Positions 1 through 8,551 of a stretch of 17,194 bases of DNA are shown piece by piece. Each line of letters begins with the position of its first letter. Position 1 is the first letter of the stretch. The notes under the pieces were generated by a model. It searched no databases, was not told the DNA's origin, and worked only from the letters and a program-made list of their open reading frames with translations. Made by a program: the position numbers and the translations under genes. Source of the stretch: Nitrospirota bacterium (GTDB taxonomy: Bacteria > Nitrospirota > Thermodesulfovibrionia > Thermodesulfovibrionales > UBA6898); NCBI GenBank assembly GCA_029858145.1, contig JAOUFP010000009.1:1-17194 (forward strand), written 5' to 3'.

Positions 1-256
1 CCATAACCGCCTTATATCCCTGTTCCCACGATACAAGCTGAATATCTGCACGAATGGCGCTCCTTTTAATCAGCTCCCGAACCACCTCCGTTGCCAGGCC
101 GGATAGCTTGCCTTTTTCAACGAAGTTCATCGGAGGATACGCCTCTGTATAAATCTTCAGACCAGCTGTTTTTATGGCATCGGCCTCAATTGGCGAGGCA
201 TACCCGGCAAAAACGAACAGACTCAATATTAGGCACGAGAACCTGAATGTTTTCAT
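1..256 (-). CDS. family 3 extracellular solute-binding protein, N-terminal part (runs off window)
   Basis: Only the first 85 codons are present; the gene continues past position 1. The protein opens with a typical signal peptide (MKTFRF, a hydrophobic stretch, then a small-residue site near AGYASPIEA). It is followed by LKIYTEAYPPMNF and GKLSGLATEVVRELIKR, the pattern of the first strand and helix of SBP_bac_3 domains that bind amino acids or other small solutes in the periplasm. The ATG at 254-256 is preceded by GGGGA about 8 bases upstream. It lies 67 bp downstream of the Cache gene on the same strand with no visible terminator between them, so the two are probably co-transcribed. Whether this is a plain binding protein or the sensor end of a larger kinase or cyclase cannot be seen here. 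The family call is fairly secure; the ligand is unknown. Confidence 0.75.
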   Translation of the reverse strand, partial: MKTFRFSCLILSLFVFAGYASPIEADAIKTAGLKIYTEAYPPMNFVEKGKLSGLATEVVRELIKRSAIRADIQLVSWEQGYKAVM

Positions 257-323
257 GATTTTTTTCCCCATTTACTTGGTTGTCATTGGAAGACTTAAGT
301 TATTCAGAGATAAGCGACGATGG

Positions 324-2273
324 TCACTCCTTTATCCGGATCGTGTATATCATCCCGAGATACTCGTCCCCTTCGTACACCGGGACCATGAAGAAAGCAC
401 CTGTCTTCCCCTCCATAAGAGGGCAGTCGAAGGAACTCTCCTTTTTGCCTGAAAGCGCCCGGAGCATTGGCTTGGACGAAGGTGTCTTTGAGGTCTTCAC
501 ATCGAAATTGATCAGGCTGTTTTCTTCGGGGTATCCATAGCGGTTCATGCCCTGGCTGTCGAGCCACTGGACGGAATAAAGCCCTGCCTGTTGCGCATAA
601 AAGTCCGTAAACATGCGCCGGATACCCGTACGGTCGCCTCCGGACAGGGCCTTCTTCATGTCAGCATTTTCCGCCAGGGACCTGAGCGCATCATCATATG
701 AAGCCCTTCTTGTCTTTGCGATGTCTTCGCCGGAAGAAAGTGCATGCCCTGCCCTGACGTGCATCATAACAAGCCGCCACAAGGTTCCGTGCAGCCCGAC
801 GGTCGTCCAGTACGCATCCTTCTTGACCACTTTTTCCGACCCTTCCTGCCTGAACTCATAGCTGCCGGAGCCTTTCTCCTCTTTGCTGATCAGTGTCCCC
901 AACGCAAGAAGCTGGGGGAATGGCTTGTATAGAGGATCATCAAACAGCATCCGGCCCACCTCTTCCTTGTCTGCGTCGTAGAGGATCCTCCCGTCCGTCT
1001 GCATCACGAACGCTTCCGCAGGCATTCCCTTCAGCACAGGGGTGATGACATACGAAAACAGGGATTCTGCTCTGAAGAGCACGCTGACCGAGCCGGCGAG
1101 TTCTCCGTCGGCAGAAAATACGGGATGTTCCAGATCAACGGCGTCGATGCCTTCGACGGTCTTGATAACGTTGCTCAGGACCGGCTTCTTCGACTTCTGA
1201 AGACGGATTATCTGTTCCTGCGCGCTTATATCACTTCCCTCGAATTCCGAGTATTCCTCAGGCACGACCAGCACCATCCTTCCGTTGCGGTCCACAACCG
1301 CGCAGTCCACCGCATAAGGGCAGGACCGGCAGAGGTCGCCGAGCATCTTTCTCGTCCCTGCGGCTTTCAAATCTTCTCCCGCGAGGCTGCCCGCGAGCCG
1401 GGCAACGTCCTGGTCCACTTTGTTGAGCTCTGCGGTGATCTCCTTTTCGAGTTCAGACAGGATCGGAGGAAGTTCCGCCACAGACTGGCCCGGCTTTCCG
1501 GTAACAATTCCGATGGCAAAGACCCAGCCGGTCAGAGGGAATTTTCTGAAGACAACCAGCCTCTCACCATAAAAATCATATGTCACCACGCCCTCGGGCC
1601 TGGAAAGCATCTCTCCGACCGTTTTCGACAGGCTCTTGCTGCCCATGTCAGAAGGATAGGCAAAGAGCAGCGCCGACACCTTGTGGAGGGCGGTCTGCCC
1701 CTTTTTATCAAGGGCGTAAAAGAACATGTTTCCCGGAAGCCCCATTTTTTCATCAAGCATCCTGCTTATGTCCTCCACCGCAAGAGATGTCCCGAGGGCC
1801 CCGATTATTTTTCCATTCTTTTTTACCGGGACCGCAACGATAACAGACCGCTTCCCTGTAGATGTGCTCAGGACGAGATCGCCGATTATTTCCCCGCCCG
1901 CCATAAGACCGGGGAAATACTCACGGTACCGGAGATTAAGGCCTGTCAGCCCCTTTTCCGGCGTATAATATGATCCGTCCGGCCGTACAAACCATACGCA
2001 GGCGGCCTTTATTCCGCTCCTGCCGAATTCGGCCAGCATCCCTTTCATCTTATCCCATTCTCCGCTTTGCGCTTCTTCCGTAACCGACATGATCCTTAGG
2101 CCGCGCAGGACGTTTTCGACATGTCCCTCTCCGAGCGCCCCAAAGGAGTTGAGGAGAAGGCGCAAATCAGCAGCATTTACCCCGCCCTGCTCCTGAACAG
2201 AAGCCATTTCCTCCGCCGCCGTGGCAGGCAGTGAAAGCACGAAAAAGAATAAGATCATCCTTGCTGTTCTCAT
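324..2273 (-). CDS. secreted multi-Cache-domain sensor protein without output domain
   Basis: This is a soluble exported protein of about 649 residues. The start at 2273 (MRTARMILFFF) puts the signal peptide at the very N-terminus and has AGAGGTG 6-7 bases upstream. An in-frame ATG at 2297 would add 8 residues. After cleavage near PATAAEE the protein appears to hold two long PAS-like Cache modules (about residues 45-260 and 285-505, counted from the longer start) and a shorter third one (530-655). Typical Cache features are WFVRPDGSYY, then YREYFPG, then AVPVKKNGKIIGALG, and later VDRNGRMVLVVPEE and GELAGSVSVLF. No second membrane segment and no HAMP, kinase, cyclase or methyl-accepting domain follows, which is unusual because Cache domains normally sit on transmembrane receptors. 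Module two carries a cysteine cluster, CRSCPYAVDC. A role as periplasmic ligand binder acting with a partner, perhaps the adjacent solute-binding protein, is inference. Confidence 0.7.
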   Translation of the reverse strand: MRTARMILFFFVLSLPATAAEEMASVQEQGGVNAADLRLLLNSFGALGEGHVENVLRGLRIMSVTEEAQSGEWDKMKGMLAEFGRSGIKAACVWFVRPDGSYYTPEKGLTGLNLRYREYFPGLMAGGEIIGDLVLSTSTGKRSVIVAVPVKKNGKIIGALGTSLAVEDISRMLDEKMGLPGNMFFYALDKKGQTALHKVSALLFAYPSDMGSKSLSKTVGEMLSRPEGVVTYDFYGERLVVFRKFPLTGWVFAIGIVTGKPGQSVAELPPILSELEKEITAELNKVDQDVARLAGSLAGEDLKAAGTRKMLGDLCRSCPYAVDCAVVDRNGRMVLVVPEEYSEFEGSDISAQEQIIRLQKSKKPVLSNVIKTVEGIDAVDLEHPVFSADGELAGSVSVLFRAESLFSYVITPVLKGMPAEAFVMQTDGRILYDADKEEVGRMLFDDPLYKPFPQLLALGTLISKEEKGSGSYEFRQEGSEKVVKKDAYWTTVGLHGTLWRLVMMHVRAGHALSSGEDIAKTRRASYDDALRSLAENADMKKALSGGDRTGIRRMFTDFYAQQAGLYSVQWLDSQGMNRYGYPEENSLINFDVKTSKTPSSKPMLRALSGKKESSFDCPLMEGKTGAFFMVPVYEGDEYLGMIYTIRIKE

Positions 2274-2326
2274 GCCACACCTCTTCCCGGGACTCATATC
2301 GCTGTTCTCCCTTCCCTATACTACTA

Positions 2327-2354
2327 ACCATAGCACAACGGGACATTCTGTCAA
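2327..2354 (-). promoter_or_regulatory. putative sigma70-type promoter of the Cache gene
   Basis: On the minus strand TTGACA (2349-2354) is followed after 16 bp by TATGGT (2327-2332). Transcription would start near 2320, giving a short leader before either candidate start codon (2297 or 2273). The -35 box is perfect and the -10 matches the consensus at four of six positions, including the first two and the last. No activator site was recognised. Confidence 0.5.
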
Positions 2355-2554
2355 GAAACTCTAAGATGGCGCCGTATCTGTTTTCGATCCCCTGTCCCAC
2401 GTCCGTTCTGTACACAGCACACGCCGGAACTTTTTGTCTCCGCAGGGACGGCTCAAGGAATGCGTAATATACAGAGCTTAACCGGATTCGAGGGCACTAC
2501 GACTTTAATTGGCGAAAGAGTCATATATGAACATGCTGGCCCTAGGGGTTTCCT

Positions 2555-3628
2555 CTATTGGAGCACATTCACCACGCACTCCCCTCCTCCAAGGGTCTGT
2601 CCCTTGTTTGTGACGGCCTCTATGTCGACTGTAGCCATCTTCCCTGAGAGCGACGCTGGCACCGCAACGATAGCCGTCAGATTAAAGGGGGTTGCTGTCC
2701 CAGGTGCCATGATAGTGCCACAGTCGGCAGGCGGCACCACCCTCGGGGTGCTCAACCAACGATTATACGGCCCGAACATCCCGAGTCCGCCCAGCGTGCC
2801 ATCGGCATTGCCGATTACGCTCATCATGAAGCGGTTGACACTCGCCGGATCGTAGCAGTCCCGGTTGTAAAGATTCACCGTAACAGTCAGCGGCTGTCCC
2901 ACATTCACCGACACTGGACAGGCAAGTTGTACCGCGATGGGAGCAGCACCCGGTGACCAGGGCTTTCCTTCGACCACGAAGCGGGTGCCGGCAGGCCTGT
3001 ACCCGTCATACCAGTCGTCGGGAAAAGGGCTGCCGGGAGATATTTCCGACCAGGCGATCCAAGCGAAATCAGAGACCGTGCCGGTATCGGTTCCGGTCGT
3101 GATCATGCCTACCCGTGAATTTGAAGCAAGCGCGCCGAAGATCAATGCATAGTAACCCGGCTGAAGGACGATGCCGCCACCGGGAAGGTCGGCACGTATA
3201 TCGGCGCTGGTATTGGGAGCGACCATGTCGACCCTGGCCAGGATGTCCGCGCCTGTCCATGAGTAGTACTTCACCGGGTCGATATCGATGACAAAAACCG
3301 GTTTAGTGTCCGGAAAGTCGGTCAGTCCTGTGAGTTGCACCACCGCGCCGAAAAAGGTCCGCGCTGGCACGGCACTGCCCGGTATGCCTGCGACGAAATG
3401 GCCGCCGATTTTTTTGACAACCATAGGCTCGGCAACCTGAAAGCGCACGCCGAACCACTGGTCATACATAATAGTCGCAAAAGGCCCTGTTACCCCCTTT
3501 GCGCCGAGGGGTGCGGATTCATAAATGATCGCCGCGTGGACTGTCGGACAGAGTGCGAACGCCAGGACAATCACCAGCAGAGCCAGCCTCAGCCTGCCAT
3601 TGACCTCATCACAGAGTGTTTTTTTCAT
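2555..3628 (-). CDS. secreted protein of unknown function
   Basis: The 357-residue product has a clear Sec signal peptide (charged start, then LRLALLVIVLAFALCPTVHA with a cut near VHA-AI). The mature part is beta-rich: residues about 35-225 are rich in Gly, Pro and aromatic residues with no motif I recognise. Residues about 230-357 look like an Ig-like beta-sandwich (VSVNVGQPLTVTVNLYN, then TPFNLTAIVAVPASL). Four cysteines in this last domain (QLACP, NRDCY, ADCGT, GGECV) could form two disulfides in the periplasm or outside the cell. The ATG has GGAGG about 10 bases upstream. It sits downstream of the cytochrome operon but is separated from it by a terminator, so it is probably transcribed on its own from the 287-bp gap, which has potential RNA structure. 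A cell-surface or secreted role is inference. Confidence 0.65.
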   Translation of the reverse strand: MKKTLCDEVNGRLRLALLVIVLAFALCPTVHAAIIYESAPLGAKGVTGPFATIMYDQWFGVRFQVAEPMVVKKIGGHFVAGIPGSAVPARTFFGAVVQLTGLTDFPDTKPVFVIDIDPVKYYSWTGADILARVDMVAPNTSADIRADLPGGGIVLQPGYYALIFGALASNSRVGMITTGTDTGTVSDFAWIAWSEISPGSPFPDDWYDGYRPAGTRFVVEGKPWSPGAAPIAVQLACPVSVNVGQPLTVTVNLYNRDCYDPASVNRFMMSVIGNADGTLGGLGMFGPYNRWLSTPRVVPPADCGTIMAPGTATPFNLTAIVAVPASLSGKMATVDIEAVTNKGQTLGGGECVVNVLQ

Positions 3629-3679
3629 TGTGCGTCATCCTCCATTCAGATATTCTCCCCTGTCCCCTTCAGGTCACAC

Positions 3680-3816
3680 GTATGCCTTCGCAGGTCCCTG
3701 TTTCATGGAAGCGAGGGTGTCATTGCGTTAAGGTGCCGCCCCGGCATACTTCTCCCGGGATGTGAGTAAAAGATTCGTAAATAGAGCCTCTTCTGCTCCT
3801 GTCACTCGAATCTTTT
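3680..3816 (-). other. inverted repeats in the leader of the 357-aa secreted protein gene
   Basis: Two inverted repeats lie upstream of the gene starting at 3628. The first pairs 3768-3777 (AAAAGATTCG) with 3807-3816 (CGAATCTTTT), a perfect 10-bp stem around a 29-base interval. The second pairs 3680-3686 with 3743-3749 (GTATGCC/GGCATAC), closing a 56-base interval that can itself fold further (CCCT...AGGG on the minus strand). They could be operators, a structured mRNA leader or both. No match to a riboswitch class was recognised, and the second structure lacks the T-loop of a tRNA. Confidence 0.3.
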
Positions 3817-3860
3817 CACATATTTCTGAAAAATGTCATTTGAGCCCTTCGTATTTCTTA

Positions 3861-3896
3861 TCAAAAAGATCAGGGAGGGGCTTTGGCCCTCCCTGA
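3861..3896 (-). terminator. intrinsic terminator of the cytochrome operon
   Basis: A perfect 10-bp stem (TCAGGGAGGG at 3870-3879 with CCCTCCCTGA at 3887-3896) and a 7-base loop are followed on the minus strand by TCTTTTTGA. It begins about 20 bases after the stop codon of the 1301-aa cytochrome gene. Stem, loop and U-run have the standard layout of a rho-independent terminator for minus-strand transcription. Confidence 0.85.
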
Positions 3897-3915
3897 CAGA
3901 GCGTGACGAATGCTG

Positions 3916-6900
3916 CTACTTGGTTGTTATCGTCACCGGCGCAGTGAAAGCGGAGCATCCATCCAGGTTGCAGGCTCTCACGTCGTAGGTGTAGGTCGTC
4001 TTCTTCGCCAGCGTGGAGTCAACATAAGTTGTGACGCCGGCTCCTACAGTAAACGAGGTTGTAGTCCCGTTGTTCACTCGCCTGATCTCGAAGTACGTCT
4101 CGTTATTCGATTGGTCGACCCATTTAAGCGTGGCCTTGGTGCCGCCCAGTTTGACCGTAAGGTTCGACGGCGCCTGCGGTATCTCTCCCGGCGTCACCGC
4201 ACAGCCGGTGTTGGAGTAAGCAGAGAAGACCGTCCCGTCAAAGGCCCTCGCACGGTAGCAATAGGTCGACTTCGGCAGGAGGTTCGCATCCCTGTAGGTA
4301 ATGGCCGAACCCGTGCCGGCCTGAGCCGGGAATGATGTGATGCCGGTAAACGTAATCCCGCCGTCTACAGAGCGCTCGAGGGCGAAGCCGGTCTCGGAAG
4401 TCGACCTGTCAGTGAACTGCACGTCAACATACGGCGGTATCGTCCCCACGGGAGACGCTGTCGCCATAAGACTGTCCGGCGCCGTCGGAGGTGTCGGAGG
4501 AGTGGTCACCATCACCACGTTGGATTGCGTCGTCGTTATACCATCTGACACATCTACCCGGTAATAGTAAGTCGTATTCGGGCTGACCCCTGTATCGCTG
4601 TATAAGTTCGGCAGCGGGGGGGTGTTGAATATAGCGAGTGTGGTGGACGTCGAAAAGTTGTCAATGGAGCGGAGAACCGTATACGATGCTGCACCCTGCA
4701 CGCTGTTCCATGCCAGATCGACCTGGTTGTAGAGCACGGCTCCCACTGCCAGCACCGGCGCCGTGAGTAGGGCCTTGGTCGTCACCGTAACCGGAAGATC
4801 AGGCGGCGAAATACCAAGGGCATTGTAGGCAGAGACCTGGTAGTTGTAGGTCGTGGTCGGCGTCACCGCAGTCCAGTTTGCAGTGTAGCAGCCTGCCGTG
4901 CCGGGAACGTTGTTGACCACATCAGCAGGGCAAGGTGGGAGTGTTACGCCGTCTGTCCAGGTGTTGCCGCCTGTTGCCGCACCCGGCGTCTGGCTGCCCA
5001 CATAGGCGACTATGGCGAAGGGCTGAAGAATCCCGCCCGTCACAGTCTGCCTCTCGATAACAAAGCCCAGCTCACTGAAGTCCTGGTCGAACCAGGTGAG
5101 AGTGACTGTTGTATCGGTAAAGCCGGCCACCTTCGTGTTGACCGGCCCGATTACAGCAGCGTCAGGCGTCTTCGCTGAGGTTATGGCGGAATCGACGCTG
5201 AAACCTGCCGCGTTGAAGGCCTGTACCTTGTACTGAAAGGTCTTGCCCGGGTTCAGCGCCTCGTGCGTCAATGTTGTAGTCGGCTCAAAGACCACGGCGA
5301 GCTTGTCCCACGCAGCTGTACACGAAGGATCTGTCTCGCAGACTACGGGTGTCGAAGTGTCCGTGCCGTAGCGCACCGAGACGAGATAGCCGTCCGCTCC
5401 TGCCACGGCAGGCCAACTGATCTCCTGCACGTTGGGGTCTGTAATGCCTGTGGCAGGATCTATCGGGTTGGCTACCACAGGTGCTGCAGGAGGTGCAGGA
5501 ACTGCCGTCACCGCAGTGTCTGCAGCGCCGACGAGGAACGGTGCGCCCTTACCCGTCTCGAGCCATGCAGCGTAGGCGATGCCGCCCCAGTGGTCCTGCA
5601 GGGGATCGCCGTTGAGGTCATTTCCCAGTCCGCCAAGCGTGTCGGAGATGTAAGTCGGCGTAAGCGGGTAGTTGGGATCGAAGATGCTCGGCGGAGCCTC
5701 GGGCCTTGGGCCTGCCTGATTTGTGGCTGCCAGTCCATTGAGACCCTGGTTCAGGTGCTCCATGAACTCCCTGGTGTGCGTCTGCCAGTAGAGCTCTGCC
5801 CTGGCGGTGAGTGTCAGTCCCGATGTAGCGATGAAGGTATAGGTCACGGTGTCGGTGTTGTCAGTGAAGCGACCCGGGTCCTCAACAGGCTGCAGACAGG
5901 TTCCTGCGGTGCCATCAGTGCAAGGAACGTTCTGGTTTGTATAGAACTTGACTCCGTTTGCCGCGTAAGCAGTATAGTCAAATCCAGCCGGCGGAATCTT
6001 GTTGTCGAAGGCGATCGACTTGTTCAGGAGGTTCGATGTGATCCCGTTCGAGTCGCAGACAACTCCCGGGGCGTTCGAGTCGAGGTTTAAAGGCGTCATG
6101 CATGTACCTCGCTCGTAGACCATGACGGCGTTGTCAACTCTGGCATCAATCGCAGGTGTGAGGGCGAGCGTCAAAGCCGGGTCAGCGGCGCTGTTCGAGA
6201 GAATAGCGTTTGCTTGATCGTAGTAGCCGGACTCATACACTACGGCAGCTCCGTCTTTCACCTCGAGGCCGATCCACATCCTCCGTCCGTCAGGATAGCC
6301 TGAGGGGATCCTGTGGCCGGCGTTGTTGGTCACCTTCACCGTGACGTCGTAGATTCCCTGGTTGCCCCGTTCTCTCGGTCCGTCAATGATCGCAATGCTC
6401 GCTGCTTCCTTGAGTGCGATCTCGGTGTTCCTCGTCGCACGGTCAAACATCGGCCCCCTGTCAGAGAGCATGCCGGGAAAGATCGTGGGATCGTGGCCGG
6501 TGGGCGCGCCGATGACCTCAAGGTCTACCTCAGGGTAGAGGATCTTCATCATCTGGGGGAGGTCACGGTTGGCACCGACGAGCTTGTGAAAGGCCGTTCC
6601 GCCGTTGGGGTTGCGGTCCCTGCCATACGGATACCAGCCTGCCAGTGTCGGGTCAACGTTCAACGTCACCTTCGCGTTGTCTGCGTACTCGTGCTTCTTC
6701 GTCGGCATGTGGCAGTCCTGGCACCGCGTCTTGGCTGTCGGATCGGCTGCATAGGCCCTGCCGAAATCGCTGTACTTCCACTCGGTGTAGGTCCGCTGCT
6801 CAGGCATGCCGTGGTTCGCGACCGGAACGGTCAGGTCATGGCAGGAGCCGCAGAACTCGGGTGTCCTGATGAATGACCCATCCCTCGTCGGATGCTCTAT

Positions 6901-7821
6901 GGAGATGGCGTACAACGCGTCGTCCGCAGGCGGGCCGATCAGTTTATCGAACTGGAATGTGTATGACCCGTCAGGGTTGATCCATGGCACTCCGGGAGTT
7001 GTCGGGTTATATCCCCAGGTCTGCCCCGTGTAGTCGCCAATAAGTGGTGAGTCGCTGAAATATGGGATGAAGGAACCGGAGTATTTGCCGCCGTACCCCA
7101 TGCCGTCATGGAACTGCAGCGTGGAGTCACCTAAGGGTTCGCCGGCTATCGGCCCTTCAGGGTACGGATTACCCTGATGGGGCCAGTCGGACACCCCTGC
7201 CAGCATGTTAAAGGCCGGCGACGCAATCGGCGCGGTGATGGCCAGGCCTGTCGCCGGGTCTATTCCCGTCGTCTTCCTGCCCGACTTGACGTTACCGATC
7301 ACGCGGTGGCACATCTCGCAGGAGATGCCCTCGGTGTCCGTTGAGAGCAGGATGCTCTGGATCGTGTCGCTGCCGTCGGCAGCGCCGCCGAGTATGGGAT
7401 CGAACCTGCCGGAAAGCCATCCATTGGGGCTGTGGCAGCGCATGCATACATTGCCGGTGCCGTCAACGCCGAGGAGGTTCTTTACGGTGTTGTTCACCAG
7501 AACCTCATTTGCCCTGAAGATCGGGTCGCGCATTGCGCTTGCCATGTTGCTGCCGCCCCAGTTGGCGCCGTGGCCCGCGGTCTGGTCTATGGTCCCGCCG
7601 TGGCAGGCCATACAGGTGACGACGAACTCAAAGACGTTGTACGGCGCGGGGAAGGTGATGTTGGGCAGTTCCTGCTGCTGGGTGCCGGGATTGGCGCCTG
7701 ATGTGCCGGTTCCCGCAGGTCCTGCAGGAGTGATCCTTCCCGGGATATCCGCATAGACAATACTCACAATCATCAGCATGAGCGTGAGAAGAGATAAGAG
7801 CATCATGGTGTTCTTTTTCAT
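3916..7821 (-). CDS. secreted multiheme c-type cytochrome with C-terminal fibronectin type III repeats
   Basis: The product is a 1301-residue exported protein with a signal peptide ending near IVYA-DIPG. Five CxxCH heme-attachment motifs are visible: CMACH (70-74), CMRCH (126-130), CEMCH (168-172), CGSCH (324-328) and CQDCH (367-371). A beta-rich region follows (about 480-770) containing VTNNAGHRIPSGYPDGRRMW, a pattern I associate with the beta domain after the hemes in other large multiheme cytochromes. The C-terminal third consists of about five FN3-like repeats (about 776-885, 888-1016, 1019-1107, 1112-1210, 1215-1300), each with a W or F core and a TTYxYxVxAxN-type strand. Electron transfer in the periplasm or at the cell surface is expected from the hemes, with the FN3 array as spacer or adhesion module; partner and acceptor are unknown. 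Its ATG overlaps the stop of the upstream 202-aa gene, which implies translational coupling. The cytochrome call is secure. Confidence 0.92.
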   Translation of the reverse strand: MKKNTMMLLSLLTLMLMIVSIVYADIPGRITPAGPAGTGTSGANPGTQQQELPNITFPAPYNVFEFVVTCMACHGGTIDQTAGHGANWGGSNMASAMRDPIFRANEVLVNNTVKNLLGVDGTGNVCMRCHSPNGWLSGRFDPILGGAADGSDTIQSILLSTDTEGISCEMCHRVIGNVKSGRKTTGIDPATGLAITAPIASPAFNMLAGVSDWPHQGNPYPEGPIAGEPLGDSTLQFHDGMGYGGKYSGSFIPYFSDSPLIGDYTGQTWGYNPTTPGVPWINPDGSYTFQFDKLIGPPADDALYAISIEHPTRDGSFIRTPEFCGSCHDLTVPVANHGMPEQRTYTEWKYSDFGRAYAADPTAKTRCQDCHMPTKKHEYADNAKVTLNVDPTLAGWYPYGRDRNPNGGTAFHKLVGANRDLPQMMKILYPEVDLEVIGAPTGHDPTIFPGMLSDRGPMFDRATRNTEIALKEAASIAIIDGPRERGNQGIYDVTVKVTNNAGHRIPSGYPDGRRMWIGLEVKDGAAVVYESGYYDQANAILSNSAADPALTLALTPAIDARVDNAVMVYERGTCMTPLNLDSNAPGVVCDSNGITSNLLNKSIAFDNKIPPAGFDYTAYAANGVKFYTNQNVPCTDGTAGTCLQPVEDPGRFTDNTDTVTYTFIATSGLTLTARAELYWQTHTREFMEHLNQGLNGLAATNQAGPRPEAPPSIFDPNYPLTPTYISDTLGGLGNDLNGDPLQDHWGGIAYAAWLETGKGAPFLVGAADTAVTAVPAPPAAPVVANPIDPATGITDPNVQEISWPAVAGADGYLVSVRYGTDTSTPVVCETDPSCTAAWDKLAVVFEPTTTLTHEALNPGKTFQYKVQAFNAAGFSVDSAITSAKTPDAAVIGPVNTKVAGFTDTTVTLTWFDQDFSELGFVIERQTVTGGILQPFAIVAYVGSQTPGAATGGNTWTDGVTLPPCPADVVNNVPGTAGCYTANWTAVTPTTTYNYQVSAYNALGISPPDLPVTVTTKALLTAPVLAVGAVLYNQVDLAWNSVQGAASYTVLRSIDNFSTSTTLAIFNTPPLPNLYSDTGVSPNTTYYYRVDVSDGITTTQSNVVMVTTPPTPPTAPDSLMATASPVGTIPPYVDVQFTDRSTSETGFALERSVDGGITFTGITSFPAQAGTGSAITYRDANLLPKSTYCYRARAFDGTVFSAYSNTGCAVTPGEIPQAPSNLTVKLGGTKATLKWVDQSNNETYFEIRRVNNGTTTSFTVGAGVTTYVDSTLAKKTTYTYDVRACNLDGCSAFTAPVTITTK

Positions 7822-8426
7822 GGCTTCACCCCCTTGATCTTCGCAACGTCAGGCCAGAGCGCGGCATCCATCTGAATCGTGCCCTCGAACATTTCGTTGC
7901 CTGTGAATGTCCCCTCGCCCCTCGCCCATACTCTGCCATTAAGAGACATGGGGAAAAGCACCCGGGCACTGAGAGCGCCCTGGGATGCGCACGGGTTGAA
8001 GTTTGACGTCGCAAAGAGATCGCCTCTTACCACTCCTTCGCTGTGCCGTGCCTTTTTCTCTGTTTCCGATGCATTCTCATCGGTTATGCTCCACTTTCCC
8101 TGGACATACCAGGTCCCCGCCTTCTGCCCCGGCATGTCCTTTGCGGGCAAAAAAGCGCTCATGGTGATCCGCAATGTCCCCTTTTTGATGGGCGCGTCTG
8201 GACTGACGGCATCTGCTGCCGCCTCGATAATGTAGCCTTTTGTCAGCGTCCCTTTGTTGTTGGTCATTGTCTTTCCGGGGTCAACCACCTGTGCATTGCT
8301 GATCTGCCAGTCAAAGGCAGAATAGGTAATTGAGTCGGGAAGGCTTTTTGCGGTTGATGGAAACGGACTTGAAATGGTGAGCCCCAGAATGAAGATGCTC
8401 ATGGAGAGAAAAATCCCTTTTTTCAT
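7818..8426 (-). CDS. secreted protein of unknown function, coupled to the cytochrome
   Basis: This 202-residue product has a signal peptide (MKKGIFLSMSIFILGLTISS, cut probably after PSTA). The mature part alternates short polar and hydrophobic strands (GTLRITMSAFLP, AGTWYVQGKWSIT, NGRVWARGEGTFTGN, FEGTIQMDAALWP), suggesting a small beta-barrel or beta-sandwich with one cysteine (FNPCAS). I do not recognise the family. The ATG has a GGGGGA-type ribosome binding site. The stop codon overlaps the start of the cytochrome gene by 4 bp (ATGA), so the two products are made together. A role as periplasmic partner or assembly factor of the cytochrome is inference. Confidence 0.7.
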   Translation of the reverse strand: MKKGIFLSMSIFILGLTISSPFPSTAKSLPDSITYSAFDWQISNAQVVDPGKTMTNNKGTLTKGYIIEAAADAVSPDAPIKKGTLRITMSAFLPAKDMPGQKAGTWYVQGKWSITDENASETEKKARHSEGVVRGDLFATSNFNPCASQGALSARVLFPMSLNGRVWARGEGTFTGNEMFEGTIQMDAALWPDVAKIKGVKP

Positions 8427-8515
8427 ACTTTCCCCCTTGCCAAATTTTTTTCGAATTCCTCGGTTTAAAACCTTATAGTGTTATGCCTTTTCTTTTCATA
8501 TCCGCCATGTTATCT

Positions 8516-8535
8516 GCCCGGGCTCTCGACCGGGT
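8516..8535 (-). other. GC-rich hairpin in the cytochrome operon leader
   Basis: CCCGG (8517-8521) and CCGGG (8530-8534) form a 5-bp stem around an 8-base loop, extendable by a G-U pair. It lies about 90 bases upstream of the 202-aa gene. It has no U-run on either strand, so it is not a terminator. It may shape the leader RNA. Confidence 0.3.
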
Positions 8536-8551
8536 GGTTGCGGTGACGGAA

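Noticed and set aside
1125..1973. A 282-codon plus-strand open frame.
   Set aside because: It lies wholly antisense to the Cache gene, has low-complexity His/Arg-rich content and no recognisable domain. It is a shadow frame.
2298..2500. An open minus-strand frame running into the start of the Cache gene, containing VYYAFLEPSLRR and IENRYGAILEFLDRM, which looks somewhat protein-like.
   Set aside because: It has no good ribosome binding site, shows mixed third-position base use, covers the promoter and runs out of frame into the Cache gene. No transposase or other family could be named, so a gene remnant cannot be supported.
3680..3749. A 70-base segment closed by a 7-bp stem, tRNA-like in size.
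   Set aside because: There is no T-loop consensus, no D-loop pattern and no fitting anticodon arm.
5263..6876. Long plus-strand frames (275 and 187 codons) opposite the cytochrome gene.
   Set aside because: They are antisense to a strongly supported gene, rich in Arg, Cys and Val as expected for a reversed frame, and lack ribosome binding sites.
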